Positions 24,131 to 31,603 of a DNA stretch of 35,069 nucleotides are shown piece by piece. A program made the position numbers and the translations under genes. Under the pieces are notes generated by a model. It was given only the letters and a program-made list of their open reading frames with translations, was not told the DNA's origin and made no database searches. Origin of the DNA: Microbacteriaceae bacterium (GTDB lineage Bacteria; Actinomycetota; Actinomycetes; Actinomycetales; Microbacteriaceae). The first letter of the stretch is position 1. Each line of letters starts with the position of its first letter. The DNA lies in contig CANBWO010000003.1 in assembly GCA_947373155.1 (NCBI GenBank), forward strand, positions 72,968 through 108,036, written 5' to 3'.

Positions 24131-24776
24131 ATCAGCAAACGCGATAGCTCGACGAAACTTAGGGCTGGGATACTCGCTTCCTATCATCGGTGGTGCGATT
24201 GCTCTTATTTTCGGGTTGATCGTGATCGACGTGGCCGGCTCTATTTTGGACATCTGGATTTGGATCATCATCCAGGTAATTTTGGGCGCCTCTCTAGTTT
24301 GGGGAACCAGGGTTTCGACCAAGGCCCACAACCAGGCGATTTCAAGTAATAAGAAGTTGGGTGCCACAAAAGGGGCTCGCAACCTGAACTTCGTATTGGG
24401 AATCATTTGGTCTGGTGTGGTAACCATCATGGCCTTTGTAAACCTTGGTGATGCGGTGGGCAAACTGCGCGGGTATCACGGTGTAGGCATTTCTGTAAAG
24501 GATGCCCAGGGCAGGACTCCGACTGGTTTTTACATCAAGCCGTATACCGTAGACATTTTCTTTGGTGCTTTTCTACCCGCCTTTGTGCTTTTACTGATTG
24601 TGCTCTCGGGAATCTTCCTCCTTATGTCGGAGCGCAACACGGAGAAATTCCTGACTTTGGCAGAGATGCGCCAGGAATGGGACAAGTACCGAGAGTTGGT
24701 AAAAGATCAAAAAGCTAAAAGAACTTCCGTTCAGGTAGGCAAATCAGAAACTGCCGAGACCGGAACAAAGGAATAG
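24123..24776 (+). CDS. Membrane protein coupled to the preceding gene, unknown function
   Basis: A 217-residue protein from ATG 24123, chosen because GGAG lies just upstream within the previous gene. Hydrophobic helices are predicted at about residues 17-38, 42-62, 89-108 and 145-168. The loop between helices 3 and 4 (about 110-140) includes GISVKDAQGRTPTGFYIKPYTVD and may face outside. The C-terminal 45 residues are charged and helical, probably cytoplasmic. No family is recognised. The stop TAG is directly followed by the TTG start of a HAD phosphatase, so all three genes appear to form one operon. Confidence 0.75.
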   Translation: MSKSANAIARRNLGLGYSLPIIGGAIALIFGLIVIDVAGSILDIWIWIIIQVILGASLVWGTRVSTKAHNQAISSNKKLGATKGARNLNFVLGIIWSGVVTIMAFVNLGDAVGKLRGYHGVGISVKDAQGRTPTGFYIKPYTVDIFFGAFLPAFVLLLIVLSGIFLLMSERNTEKFLTLAEMRQEWDKYRELVKDQKAKRTSVQVGKSETAETGTKE

Positions 24777-24777
24777 C

Positions 24778-25422
24778 TTGAAGTTCAACGCCAAAGGCTT
24801 GCTTTTCGACAACGATGGCGTGCTGGTTGATTCGCACAAGGCTGCCTCGGTGGCCTGGGCTCAGTGGTCTAGGGAATTTGCTCCGGATTTCAACTGGGAT
24901 GAACCGCAAAATGCCGGGCGAAGAGCAGAAGACAAAGTTCGCGAGCGGCTGGCACCTGAGTTGTTCGAGGTAGCCAACGATCGCATAAACGAGTTGGAAC
25001 AGTTGAGCGCGGGGGAGACCGTCGCGCTGGGTGGGGCTGTTGATTTGTTGAACTCGCTGCCGGCCGACACCTGGACCGTCTGTACTAGCGCAAACCCGCG
25101 CCTTGGGCGGGCAAGGCTCGAGGCCGCCGGCCTTCCGGTGCCTGATCAACTGGTCACGGCAGCCGACGTGGCCAATGGCAAGCCAAACCCGGATCCTTAT
25201 CTGCTTGGCGCCGAACGCCTGGGATTTGACCCGGCTGACTGTGTGGTTTTTGAAGACGCTCAAGCCGGTGCCCTTGCTGCGATTGCTGCGGGTGTCGGGT
25301 TAGTGGTTGGAGTCTCCGAAGCCGCCATGGATACCGATGCCGATATTGTGGTGCGAGACCTGCGGGGAATCACTTTTGATGGCGACGAGTTGTATATTCC
25401 AGATAAGAATCGTCTTCGCTAA
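24778..25422 (+). CDS. HAD-superfamily (subfamily IA) phosphatase
   Basis: A 214-residue soluble haloacid-dehalogenase-fold hydrolase. Motif I is LLFDNDGVLVDS with nucleophile D11 and acid/base D13, motif II is VCTSANP, motif III is the lysine in GKPNPDPYLLGAERLG, and motif IV is VVFEDAQAGALAA. A helical cap follows motif I (about residues 20-85), as in sugar phosphatases and beta-phosphoglucomutases. It would hydrolyse a small phosphorylated metabolite, perhaps a sugar or polyol phosphate; the exact substrate cannot be told. The start is a TTG, with AAAGGA a few bases upstream overlapping the end of the preceding membrane-protein gene. Confidence 0.88.
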   Translation: MKFNAKGLLFDNDGVLVDSHKAASVAWAQWSREFAPDFNWDEPQNAGRRAEDKVRERLAPELFEVANDRINELEQLSAGETVALGGAVDLLNSLPADTWTVCTSANPRLGRARLEAAGLPVPDQLVTAADVANGKPNPDPYLLGAERLGFDPADCVVFEDAQAGALAAIAAGVGLVVGVSEAAMDTDADIVVRDLRGITFDGDELYIPDKNRLR

Positions 25423-25469
25423 GCCCGAGGTTTGCGAACCGAACCTTCAATAAAGAAAGAGGTGCCGTC

Positions 25470-25721
25470 ATGGCAGAAGTTACTTACTATGGAGCCGACT
25501 GGTGCCGCGACTGCCGACGCAGTAAGGCACTGATGGACAGCGAAGGCGTTGCCTACGAAGTCAAAGACGTGGAACACAGCGCCGAGCTAGCTGCAGAAGC
25601 CGAAAACATCGCTGGCCGCAAGAATATCCCGGTGATTGTTTTCAAAGATGGCGAATTCCTAGTAGAGCCCAGCGATATTGATTTGCGCGATGCTCTAGCC
25701 AAAAGAGGTCTTGTAGGTTAG
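25470..25721 (+). CDS. Glutaredoxin-family protein (mycoredoxin-like)
   Basis: An 83-residue thioredoxin-fold redox protein. The active site is W11-C12-R-D-C15, followed by basic residues. The cis-proline loop is in NIPVIVF (about residues 50-56), and the ending has DLRDAL. Actinobacterial mycoredoxins use this fold with mycothiol to reduce mixed disulphides, and the WC..CRRSK start is close to that group. The CRDC dipeptide is not the usual CPYC or CGYC. GAGG lies eight bases before the ATG. It is 47 bp after the HAD gene and could be cotranscribed with it. Confidence 0.85.
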   Translation: MAEVTYYGADWCRDCRRSKALMDSEGVAYEVKDVEHSAELAAEAENIAGRKNIPVIVFKDGEFLVEPSDIDLRDALAKRGLVG

Positions 25722-25836
25722 TCTTAATTTCGTTACAGATTTGTGACGATTAAGTCGTTTGCAACACATTCTTTTAAATCATCTGGTCACCTAAGAACCA
25801 GCTCTGAAATGTGTCAGTCTTTTCCTCTAGTTGAGA

Positions 25837-25932
25837 GTCCGCCGTATTGCGGACGCAGTTCTCGTGTGTGGGTCTAGCGCAGTTCGACTTATTGAACCGT
25901 GCGCTGGGTGCTACTCCCATCTGGCCCACACA
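25837..25932 (+). promoter_or_regulatory. Structured 5' leader of the DEAD-box helicase gene
   Basis: Three stems are visible in the 230-base gap before the helicase gene. GTCCGC (25837) pairs with GCGGAC (25849). TGTGTGGG (25865-25872) pairs perfectly with CCCACACA (25925-25932). Inside the second helix, AGCGCA plus GTTC (25876-25885) pair with GAAC and TGCGCT (25894-25905), with a CG bulge. The long helix ends just before the AAAAAGGA ribosome-binding site. Cold-shock RNA helicase mRNAs often have long regulatory leaders, so a temperature- or autoregulated leader is plausible but unproven. The rest of the gap holds no gene. Confidence 0.5.
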
Positions 25933-25951
25933 ACTAAAAAGGAACAAAACC

Positions 25952-28258
25952 ATGCCTAAATTCGGCAACGGTTCGTCGCGCCCTGCAGGCGCCGGCGACC
26001 GCAAACCACGCCACGGTAAGAGCGAAGCTCCACGTACTGGCGAAAACTTCAAGCCACGCGAAGACGGCCGCGGCGGTCGCTCGGAAGGGCGCAAGCCATT
26101 CTTTGAGGCCCGCGCCCCGCGCGAGAACGCTGACAGGCGTTCGAGTAGTTCACGCGACAACGATTCAGCCAGCGCGCGCTCGAACGACGGACGTCGTGAC
26201 TGGGCTCCACGCGAAGACCGCAATGCTGGCGCTGGCGCGCCGCGCGGTCGCTTTGACCGCGACTCCCGTCCGGGTACCGGCCGCGATGACCGCGGCTCGG
26301 GCCGCCCAAGCTTTGGTAACCGCGATGACCGCGCTCCTCGTTCAGACGACCGCGGACCTCGCGAGAACGCTGACAGGCGTTCGAGTAATTCACGCGAAAA
26401 CGATTCAGCCGGACGTCGCGACTGGGCACCTCGCTCTAACGATGGACGTCGCGACTGGGCACCTCGCTCAGACGACCGTGGCGGACGCCCAAGCTTTGGT
26501 AACCGCGATGACCGCGCTCCTCGTTCAGACGACCGCGGCCCTCGACGTGAGTGGGCTCCTCGTGAAGGCGGAAACGACCGTGGACCTCGCACCGACGACC
26601 GTGGACCTCGACGTGAGTGGGCTCCTCGCGAAGGTGGCTCGGACCGCGCGCCTCGCCGCGACTTTGGCGACCGCGATTCGCGTCCAAGCTTTGGAAACCG
26701 CGATGACCGTGGCCCACGCCGCGAGTTCAGCGATCGTCCTCGCTTCGGCGGTTCGGACGACCGTCGTCCAGACCGTGCAGATCGCGTAGAGCGCGACAAC
26801 AGCCGCGAGCGTTCGTTCAGCGACCGTCGTGAAACCACCCCTAACAAGAAGGCATTCGCCGAGGACGTAGTTCTTGAGCGCTTGCAGTCTGCCGACGCAG
26901 CCGACGTTGTAATCGCCGGAAGCTTTGCCGAAATGGGCTTGCACGAGCGTTTGGTAACCGCACTTGAGGGCATGGGAGCTTCAACTCCATTCCCAATCCA
27001 GGCTGCAACCATTCCGGCGGCAATCGAAGGCCGCGATGTACTTGGCCGCGGTAAGACCGGTTCGGGTAAGACCATCGCTTTTAGCGTGCCAATCATCACC
27101 AAGCTTGTAGCCGGTGGATCACAGCCACGTAAGCCAAACAAGCCACGTGCGCTTATCTTGGCCCCTACCCGCGAGCTGGCAGACCAGATCGACCGCACCG
27201 CAAGCCAGCTTGCTCGTGCAGTAGGTTTCTACACCACCACCGTTTACGGTGGCGTTCCTCAGCGCAAGCAAGAGATCACCATGAGCCGCGGTGTTGACAT
27301 TTTGGTGGCAACTCCAGGCCGTTTGGAAGACCTGATGGCCCAGCGCATAGTTGACCTCAGCGAAGTTGAGACCATCGTTATTGATGAAGCTGACCACATG
27401 TGCGACCTTGGCTTCATCGAAGGCGTTCGTCGCATCATGAAGGCAACCGGTGAGAGCCAGAAGCTATTGTTCAGCGCGACTCTTGACCGCGAAGTAGACG
27501 CTCTAGTTCGTGAGTTCATGCCTTCGCCGTTCGTTTACGAAGTTCCTAACGAAGAAAACGACACCGCAAACATTGTTCACCGCGTTCTTGTGATGCACGA
27601 CGAAGACCGCAGCAAGGTATTGCTACGTCTGGTTCAGGGCGCCGAGAAGTCGATGATCTTTGTTCGCACCAAGGCCTCCGCCGAGAGCCTTTCGGAAAGC
27701 CTCACCCAGGCTGGAGTTCCGTCGGCTCGTCTGCACGGAGATCTAAACCAGAGCCAGCGTAACCGCAACCTTGAGCGTTTCACCAAGGGTGCAGTTCGCG
27801 TGCTAGTTGCCACCGATGTTGCCGCTCGCGGTATTCACGTTGATGACATTGCCCTGGTTATCCAGCTTGACCCACCTCTTGAGTACAAGACTTACCTGCA
27901 CCGCTCCGGTCGTACCGGCCGTGCTGGCAAGGAAGGTACCGTCGTTACTATGATTCCGCGTCAGCGTCGTCGTCGTATCGAAGACCTGCTTAACCGCGCA
28001 GACCGCACCGGAATTTTCACCGATGTATGGCCTGACCACGAGTTGCTTGAGCAGCTTGCCGGTCCGATCGCACCAGCGCCTGCTGCCGACTTGCTTGACT
28101 TCGGTTCGAGCAATGGTGGCGGCCGTGGCGGACGCGACCGTGACCGTGGCGGAGACCGCGGACCTCGCAAGGGCAACTACGGTGGCTCGGGCAAGGGTCG
28201 CTGGGCAGATCGTCCTTCGGGAGAGTCTCGTCCACGAGCCAAGAAGTACAACGACTAA
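25952..28258 (+). CDS. DEAD-box ATP-dependent RNA helicase with long charged repeat N-terminus
   Basis: A 768-residue helicase from ATG 25952 (AAAAAGGA nine bases upstream). Residues 1-300 are low-complexity, almost entirely Arg, Asp, Gly, Ser and Pro, with repeated DDRGPR, NRDDRAPR and REWAPRE units. The helicase core begins at about residue 320. It shows the Q motif (TPFPIQAATIP), Walker A RGKTGSGKT (K373), PTRELADQ, the DEAD box at D478-D481 in IDEADHMCDLGF, SATLD, and HRSGRTGRAGKEG. A second short RGG-like tail (about residues 720-768) ends in basic residues. It should unwind RNA duplexes in ribosome assembly or mRNA turnover, especially in the cold. Arg-rich tails usually sit C-terminal in such enzymes; the large N-terminal one is unusual. 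Confidence 0.93.
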   Translation: MPKFGNGSSRPAGAGDRKPRHGKSEAPRTGENFKPREDGRGGRSEGRKPFFEARAPRENADRRSSSSRDNDSASARSNDGRRDWAPREDRNAGAGAPRGRFDRDSRPGTGRDDRGSGRPSFGNRDDRAPRSDDRGPRENADRRSSNSRENDSAGRRDWAPRSNDGRRDWAPRSDDRGGRPSFGNRDDRAPRSDDRGPRREWAPREGGNDRGPRTDDRGPRREWAPREGGSDRAPRRDFGDRDSRPSFGNRDDRGPRREFSDRPRFGGSDDRRPDRADRVERDNSRERSFSDRRETTPNKKAFAEDVVLERLQSADAADVVIAGSFAEMGLHERLVTALEGMGASTPFPIQAATIPAAIEGRDVLGRGKTGSGKTIAFSVPIITKLVAGGSQPRKPNKPRALILAPTRELADQIDRTASQLARAVGFYTTTVYGGVPQRKQEITMSRGVDILVATPGRLEDLMAQRIVDLSEVETIVIDEADHMCDLGFIEGVRRIMKATGESQKLLFSATLDREVDALVREFMPSPFVYEVPNEENDTANIVHRVLVMHDEDRSKVLLRLVQGAEKSMIFVRTKASAESLSESLTQAGVPSARLHGDLNQSQRNRNLERFTKGAVRVLVATDVAARGIHVDDIALVIQLDPPLEYKTYLHRSGRTGRAGKEGTVVTMIPRQRRRRIEDLLNRADRTGIFTDVWPDHELLEQLAGPIAPAPAADLLDFGSSNGGGRGGRDRDRGGDRGPRKGNYGGSGKGRWADRPSGESRPRAKKYND
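26121..26660 (+). repeat. Imperfect DNA repeats inside the helicase N-terminal coding region
   Basis: A 50-bp unit at 26121-26170 recurs at 26361-26410 with two differences. A 53-bp unit at 26303-26355 recurs exactly at 26486-26538. A shorter unit (CGACGTGAGTGGGCTCCTCG) occurs near 26543 and 26609. All units keep the reading frame, so they vary domain length without breaking the gene. Confidence 0.85.
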
Positions 28259-28271
28259 CTAGTTGTTGACA

Positions 28272-28310
28272 GGGCGCAAGATCGATTTCGGTCTTGCGCC
28301 CTTTTGCTTT
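28272..28310 (+). terminator. Intrinsic terminator after the DEAD-box gene
   Basis: GGGCGCAAGA and TCTTGCGCCC form a perfect 10-bp stem around a ten-base loop, followed by TTTTGCTTT. Confidence 0.93.
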
Positions 28311-28322
28311 CTGGCCTAAACT
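28294..28322 (+). promoter_or_regulatory. Candidate rplJL promoter overlapping the terminator
   Basis: TTGCGC at 28294-28299 and TAAACT at 28317-28322 are 17 bp apart, predicting a start near 28329, just before the L10 leader. The -35 lies in the 3' arm of the preceding terminator. Confidence 0.5.
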
Positions 28323-28330
28323 TTGAAGTA

Positions 28331-28440
28331 GCCAAAGACCGCCGGTTTCGGACGTAGGCAAATTCCATTTAGTCAAATGAATGAAGTTTGCGTGCGACCG
28401 ACGAAGGATCGCAGTAAATGCGGCATCCAGCGCAGGTGTA
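28331..28440 (+). promoter_or_regulatory. Ribosomal protein L10 leader
   Basis: This untranslated RNA lies upstream of rplJ and binds the L10-L7/L12 complex to feed back on rplJL expression. The 5' part AGCCAAAGACCGCCGG and the conserved GCGCAGGTG near 28430-28438 match what I know of actinobacterial L10 leaders, with short complementary arms between them. The 317-base stretch from 28259 to 28575 holds only this leader, its promoter, the preceding terminator and the attenuator, and no gene. A covariance search with the L10 leader model would settle it. Confidence 0.75.
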
Positions 28441-28463
28441 TACAGTTTCAACGTTGTAAAAAC

Positions 28464-28500
28464 GTTTTTGCTCTGTGCGCTTGCGCCAGAGCCTTTTTTA
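28464..28500 (+). terminator. Attenuator between the L10 leader and rplJ
   Basis: GCTCTG (28470-28475) pairs with CAGAGC (28487-28492), extended inside by GCG/CGC, and is followed by CTTTTTT. As a complete terminator between leader and start codon it implies transcription attenuation. A competing hairpin CCGAA/TTCGG follows at about 28505-28522. Confidence 0.75.
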
Positions 28501-28575
28501 TTGCCCGAATTACAAAGTTCGGTCCAGTTTTCTGGGTCCAGGGGCTACCGGCATAATCATCATCCAAGGAGTGCC

Positions 28576-29088
28576 ATGGCGAACAAGGAAGCAACCGTCG
28601 CCGAGCTGACAGAGAAATTCTCGAGCTCGACCGCGATTCTGCTAACCGAGTACCGCGGTCTCACTGTGGCTCAGCTCAAAGAGCTGCGCCGTAACCTCAG
28701 TGCAGACGCAACTTACGCCGTAGCAAAGAACACCCTGCTAAACATTGCCGCTCAGAAGGCTGGAGTGACCGCATTCGACGGTCAGCTAGTTGGACCAAGC
28801 GCAATGGCTTTCGTTTCTGGTGACCCAGTAAACGTTGCAAAAGCACTGCGTGACTTTGCTAAGGCTAACCCTCTACTGGTTGTCAAGAGCGGTTACCTAG
28901 ACGGTAAGCCTCTAACTGCAGAAGAGGTCAAGAAGCTTGCCGACCTTGAAACCCGCGAAGTTCTGTTGGCCAAGGCCGCAGGTGTCTTCAAGGCGTCTCT
29001 ATTCAAGGCAGCTTACGTATTCAACGCTCCACTTTCGCAGGCAGTTCGCACCGTCGACGCCCTGCGCGAGAAGCTCGAATCAAACTAA
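28576..29088 (+). CDS. rplJ: 50S ribosomal protein L10
   Basis: A 170-residue protein that anchors L7/L12 dimers to the ribosomal stalk. The N-terminal rRNA-binding part shows the signature with [21 protein letters not shown], then [13 protein letters not shown]. The C-terminal helix that carries L12 dimers ends in [16 protein letters not shown] 28576 is preceded by AAGGAG at five bases. In-frame codons continue upstream to 28381 but lie in the L10 leader, so they are not used. rplL follows after 38 bp in the same operon. Expression is likely controlled by the L10 leader and attenuator. Confidence 0.98.
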   Translation: MANKEATVAELTEKFSSSTAILLTEYRGLTVAQLKELRRNLSADATYAVAKNTLLNIAAQKAGVTAFDGQLVGPSAMAFVSGDPVNVAKALRDFAKANPLLVVKSGYLDGKPLTAEEVKKLADLETREVLLAKAAGVFKASLFKAAYVFNAPLSQAVRTVDALREKLESN

Positions 29089-29126
29089 TCATCCCTTTCT
29101 AAAAGAAACATTCAAGGAGAAATCAA

Positions 29127-29507
29127 ATGGCAAAGCTAACTACCGAGCAGCTTATTGAGGCATTCAAGGAGCTATCGCTCATTGAGCTAAGCGACTTCGT
29201 CAAGAAGTTCGAAGAAGTATTCGAAGTAACCGCAGCTGCTCCAATGGCAGTTGCTGCTGCAGCTCCTGCTGCAGCTGCTGAAGCCGCAGAAGAGAAGGAC
29301 TCGTTCGACGTAGTTCTTGAGGCTGCTGGCGACCAGAAGATCCAGGTTATTAAGGAAGTTCGCGCACTGACCAACCTAGGTCTAGGCGAGGCAAAGGCTG
29401 TTGTTGACGGCGCACCAAGCAAGGTTCTTGAGGGCGTTAACAAGGAAGCCGCCGAGAAGGCAAAGGCAGCTCTAGAGGCTGTTGGCGCAAAGGTTACCCT
29501 AGCGTAA
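29127..29507 (+). CDS. rplL: 50S ribosomal protein L7/L12
   Basis: A 126-residue stalk protein that recruits translational GTPases. The N-terminal dimerisation domain (residues 1-33, [27 protein letters not shown]) is followed by an Ala/Pro hinge (about 38-56). The C-terminal domain contains the factor-binding region with [29 protein letters not shown] precedes the ATG. Leucine is written mostly CTA (about seven of twelve by hand count), matching other highly expressed genes here. An intrinsic terminator closes the operon. Confidence 0.98.
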   Translation: MAKLTTEQLIEAFKELSLIELSDFVKKFEEVFEVTAAAPMAVAAAAPAAAAEAAEEKDSFDVVLEAAGDQKIQVIKEVRALTNLGLGEAKAVVDGAPSKVLEGVNKEAAEKAKAALEAVGAKVTLA

Positions 29508-29524
29508 TCTTTTTCCATCGCTTG

Positions 29525-29562
29525 AAAACCCGTTCCACTTCGGTGGGGCGGGTTTTCTTTTT
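29525..29562 (+). terminator. Intrinsic terminator after rplL
   Basis: AAAACCCGTTCCAC, a TTCG tetraloop, then GTGGGGCGGGTTTT (two G-U pairs), followed by CTTTTT. Confidence 0.93.
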
Positions 29563-29596
29563 GAGTAACAAAACCAATTGGTTGCGCAGCAGCAGT

Positions 29597-29602
29597 TAGC
29601 CT
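29597..29602 (+). promoter_or_regulatory. Candidate -10 box of a leaderless promoter
   Basis: TAGCCT ends six bases before the ATG at 29609. No Shine-Dalgarno lies between, and the upstream operon is terminated at 29562. Confidence 0.5.
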
Positions 29603-29608
29603 AAAAAC

Positions 29609-30232
29609 ATGCCTTACGTACTTTTGAATCATGGATGGACCAACACCCGCCCGAGCGGACACTGGCAACGCAATGCAGCCATTGCCCTGCGCCGCCAAGG
29701 TCACCAGGTTTTCTACCCCCAGTTTCCAAATACGGCAAACCCAAACTTCGATGATTGGTCGACTTTGCTGGTTTCAGAACTGGAATTGCTGCTGGAGACC
29801 AGGGGCGAAAGCACCGATGAGGTAATCGTGATTGGCCACTCGCTGGGCTGTGTCAACTGGCTCAAAAGTGCAGCTCTTGGGCTTTTGCCTAAGGGGTTTG
29901 TGGCCGATCGCGTTTTGTTGGTGTCGCCACCTGAGCCGGTGCGATTAATTGGGGTTCCTAGCTTTGCCTTCGACCCAAAGGATCCTGCCATTAAGGCTGC
30001 TTTTGAAAACGCGGCCAAGCAAAGCACAATACTTGCCAGCGACAACGATGTCTGGATTCCGAGCGGAATCCAAAAGGTCTTTGGCGAACCACTAGGCACT
30101 GAGCCGGTGGTGCTTCCAGGCGTCAAGCACCTTTCGCTAAGCGAGGGTTTTTCATCGTGGCCCGGGGTGATTAATTGGGTCAACGACCCTACCGCCGACC
30201 TCACCGAACATGGTGGCTTGACGCCCGCCTAG
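29609..30232 (+). CDS. RBBP9/YdeN-family alpha/beta hydrolase
   Basis: A 207-residue serine hydrolase of the small RBBP9/YdeN type. The nucleophile S78 lies in GHSLG, the acid is probably D145 or D147 in ASDNDVW, and the base is H174 in VKHLS. The oxyanion-hole region LLNHGWTN comes at the start, as in the family. No signal peptide is seen, so it is cytoplasmic. The natural substrate of these enzymes is generally unknown; esterase activity is typical. It stands alone after the rplL terminator, with a likely leaderless promoter, and ends 27 bp before the next gene. Confidence 0.87.
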   Translation: MPYVLLNHGWTNTRPSGHWQRNAAIALRRQGHQVFYPQFPNTANPNFDDWSTLLVSELELLLETRGESTDEVIVIGHSLGCVNWLKSAALGLLPKGFVADRVLLVSPPEPVRLIGVPSFAFDPKDPAIKAAFENAAKQSTILASDNDVWIPSGIQKVFGEPLGTEPVVLPGVKHLSLSEGFSSWPGVINWVNDPTADLTEHGGLTPA

Positions 30233-30247
30233 CGCAGCATGAAACGC

Positions 30248-30253
30248 TAGGCT
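30248..30253 (+). promoter_or_regulatory. Candidate -10 box of a leaderless promoter
   Basis: TAGGCT ends six bases before the ATG at 30260, with no Shine-Dalgarno between. A TTGACG at 30218-30223 is too far upstream to be a standard -35. Confidence 0.5.
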
Positions 30254-30259
30254 TACGGC

Positions 30260-31546
30260 ATGAGAATTTTGCTGGTTGGTGCTGGTGGTGTTGGAGACGC
30301 AATCGCAAAGGTTGCTGCTCGTCGCGATTTTTACGAGCTTTTTGTGGTTTCCGACTTTGACCCTGCTCGAGCAAATCAAACCATCGATTGGATTCGCGAG
30401 CACCACGGCGAAGAGGTGGCCAGCCGATTCATCGCAGCCAAAATAGATGCCAGCGTAGCCGCCAACGTGACCGAGATGATTCGGGAATACGACATTACGC
30501 ACGTTGTGAACGCGGTAGAACCACGTTTTGTACCTACCATTTTTAGCGGAACCTTTACCGCGGGGGCTAACTATGTTGACATGGCAATGAGCCTGAGCGA
30601 ACCTCACGACACCGATCCATTCCACCAAACCGGCATCAAGCTTGGCGATGCCCAATTTGCGGTGGGTGAACAGTGGGAACGCGCTGGCAAGCTCGCGTTG
30701 GTTGGCGCAGGGGTTGAGCCTGGTCTGTCAAACATTTTTGCTCGCTACGCAGCCGATAACCTTTTCAGTGAAGTTGAGGAGTTCGGTGTGCGCGACGGAG
30801 CCAACCTGGTGGTTCGCGACGAAGCCGGTAACGAGATTTTTGCTCCAAGTTTTAGCATTTGGACCACCATCGAAGAATGCCTAAACGCCCCTGTTCTATA
30901 CGAGAAGAACAAGGGTTGGTTCACCACTGAACCGTTTAGTGAACCAGAGATTTTTGAATTCCCAGAGGGCATCGGCGCGGTGGAGTGCGTAAACGTTGAG
31001 CACGAGGAAGTTCTCATGATTCCGCGCACCCTGGATTGCAACCGGGTTAGTTTCAAATACGGTCTGGGAAGCGAATTCATCGGTGTATTGCAGACCCTGC
31101 ACAAGCTTGGCTTAGACCGAACCAAGGCAACGCGCGTTCGTTCTGCTCAGGGCCCGGTTGATGTTTCGCCACGAGATGTTGTTGCCGCCGTGCTTCCCGA
31201 CCCAGCCAAAATCGGTCCATACATGACTGGTAAGACCTGTGCGGGTGTTCTAGTTACGGGTAAAGACCTCGATGGCCGCGACCGCGCAACCTACCTTTAC
31301 CACGCGCTAGACAACGAGTTTGCTGTGGCGGAATACGACAGCCAATGTGTTGTGTTGCAGACCGCATTTGTTCCGGTTTGTGCTCTGGAACTGATTTCCA
31401 AGGGCGTTTGGAATGGCGAAGGTGTTCTCGGCCCCGAGGCCTTTGATGCCAAGCCGTTCCTGGAACTGCTTTCCTCGTCGATTGGTTACGGCCAAAAATG
31501 GTACGCCCAAGAACGCCTGCCAGCAAGCCCGCTAAGACACCCATAA
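30260..31546 (+). CDS. Saccharopine dehydrogenase-family oxidoreductase
   Basis: A 428-residue NAD(P)-dependent protein. The Rossmann dinucleotide motif GAGGVG is at residues 7-12, followed after about 20 residues by VVSDFD for the second strand. The VNAVEPRFVPTIF segment and the GVEPGLSNIFARYAAD motif (about residues 150-170) are typical of the saccharopine dehydrogenase/carboxynorspermidine synthase family. Members act in lysine or polyamine metabolism, but many actinobacterial homologues are uncharacterised. A polyamine link with the decarboxylase at 10460 is possible but only a guess. The start is supported by the Rossmann strand beginning at residue 2 and by the upstream TAGGCT box. Confidence 0.85.
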   Translation: MRILLVGAGGVGDAIAKVAARRDFYELFVVSDFDPARANQTIDWIREHHGEEVASRFIAAKIDASVAANVTEMIREYDITHVVNAVEPRFVPTIFSGTFTAGANYVDMAMSLSEPHDTDPFHQTGIKLGDAQFAVGEQWERAGKLALVGAGVEPGLSNIFARYAADNLFSEVEEFGVRDGANLVVRDEAGNEIFAPSFSIWTTIEECLNAPVLYEKNKGWFTTEPFSEPEIFEFPEGIGAVECVNVEHEEVLMIPRTLDCNRVSFKYGLGSEFIGVLQTLHKLGLDRTKATRVRSAQGPVDVSPRDVVAAVLPDPAKIGPYMTGKTCAGVLVTGKDLDGRDRATYLYHALDNEFAVAEYDSQCVVLQTAFVPVCALELISKGVWNGEGVLGPEAFDAKPFLELLSSSIGYGQKWYAQERLPASPLRHP

Positions 31547-31603
31547 TCAAATCGGCTAGCCCCAAGCTCAATGGGAGCTGGCCCAACCGACAAGAGAGCG
31601 ACC

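Noticed and set aside
26121-26660. Repeated units that might suggest a CRISPR-like array
   Set aside because: Unit lengths and spacing are irregular, there are no unique spacers of constant size, and all units code in frame for the helicase repeat domain.
25774-27198. 474-codon open frame on the minus strand opposite the helicase N-terminus
   Set aside because: It is the mirror of an Arg/Asp/Gly repeat region, is Ser/Arg-rich with no domain, and lacks a start context. The plus-strand helicase explains the sequence fully.
28266-28271. Perfect TTGACA after the helicase gene
   Set aside because: A 17-bp spacing leads into the terminator stem with no -10-like sequence. The pair at 28294/28317 fits better.
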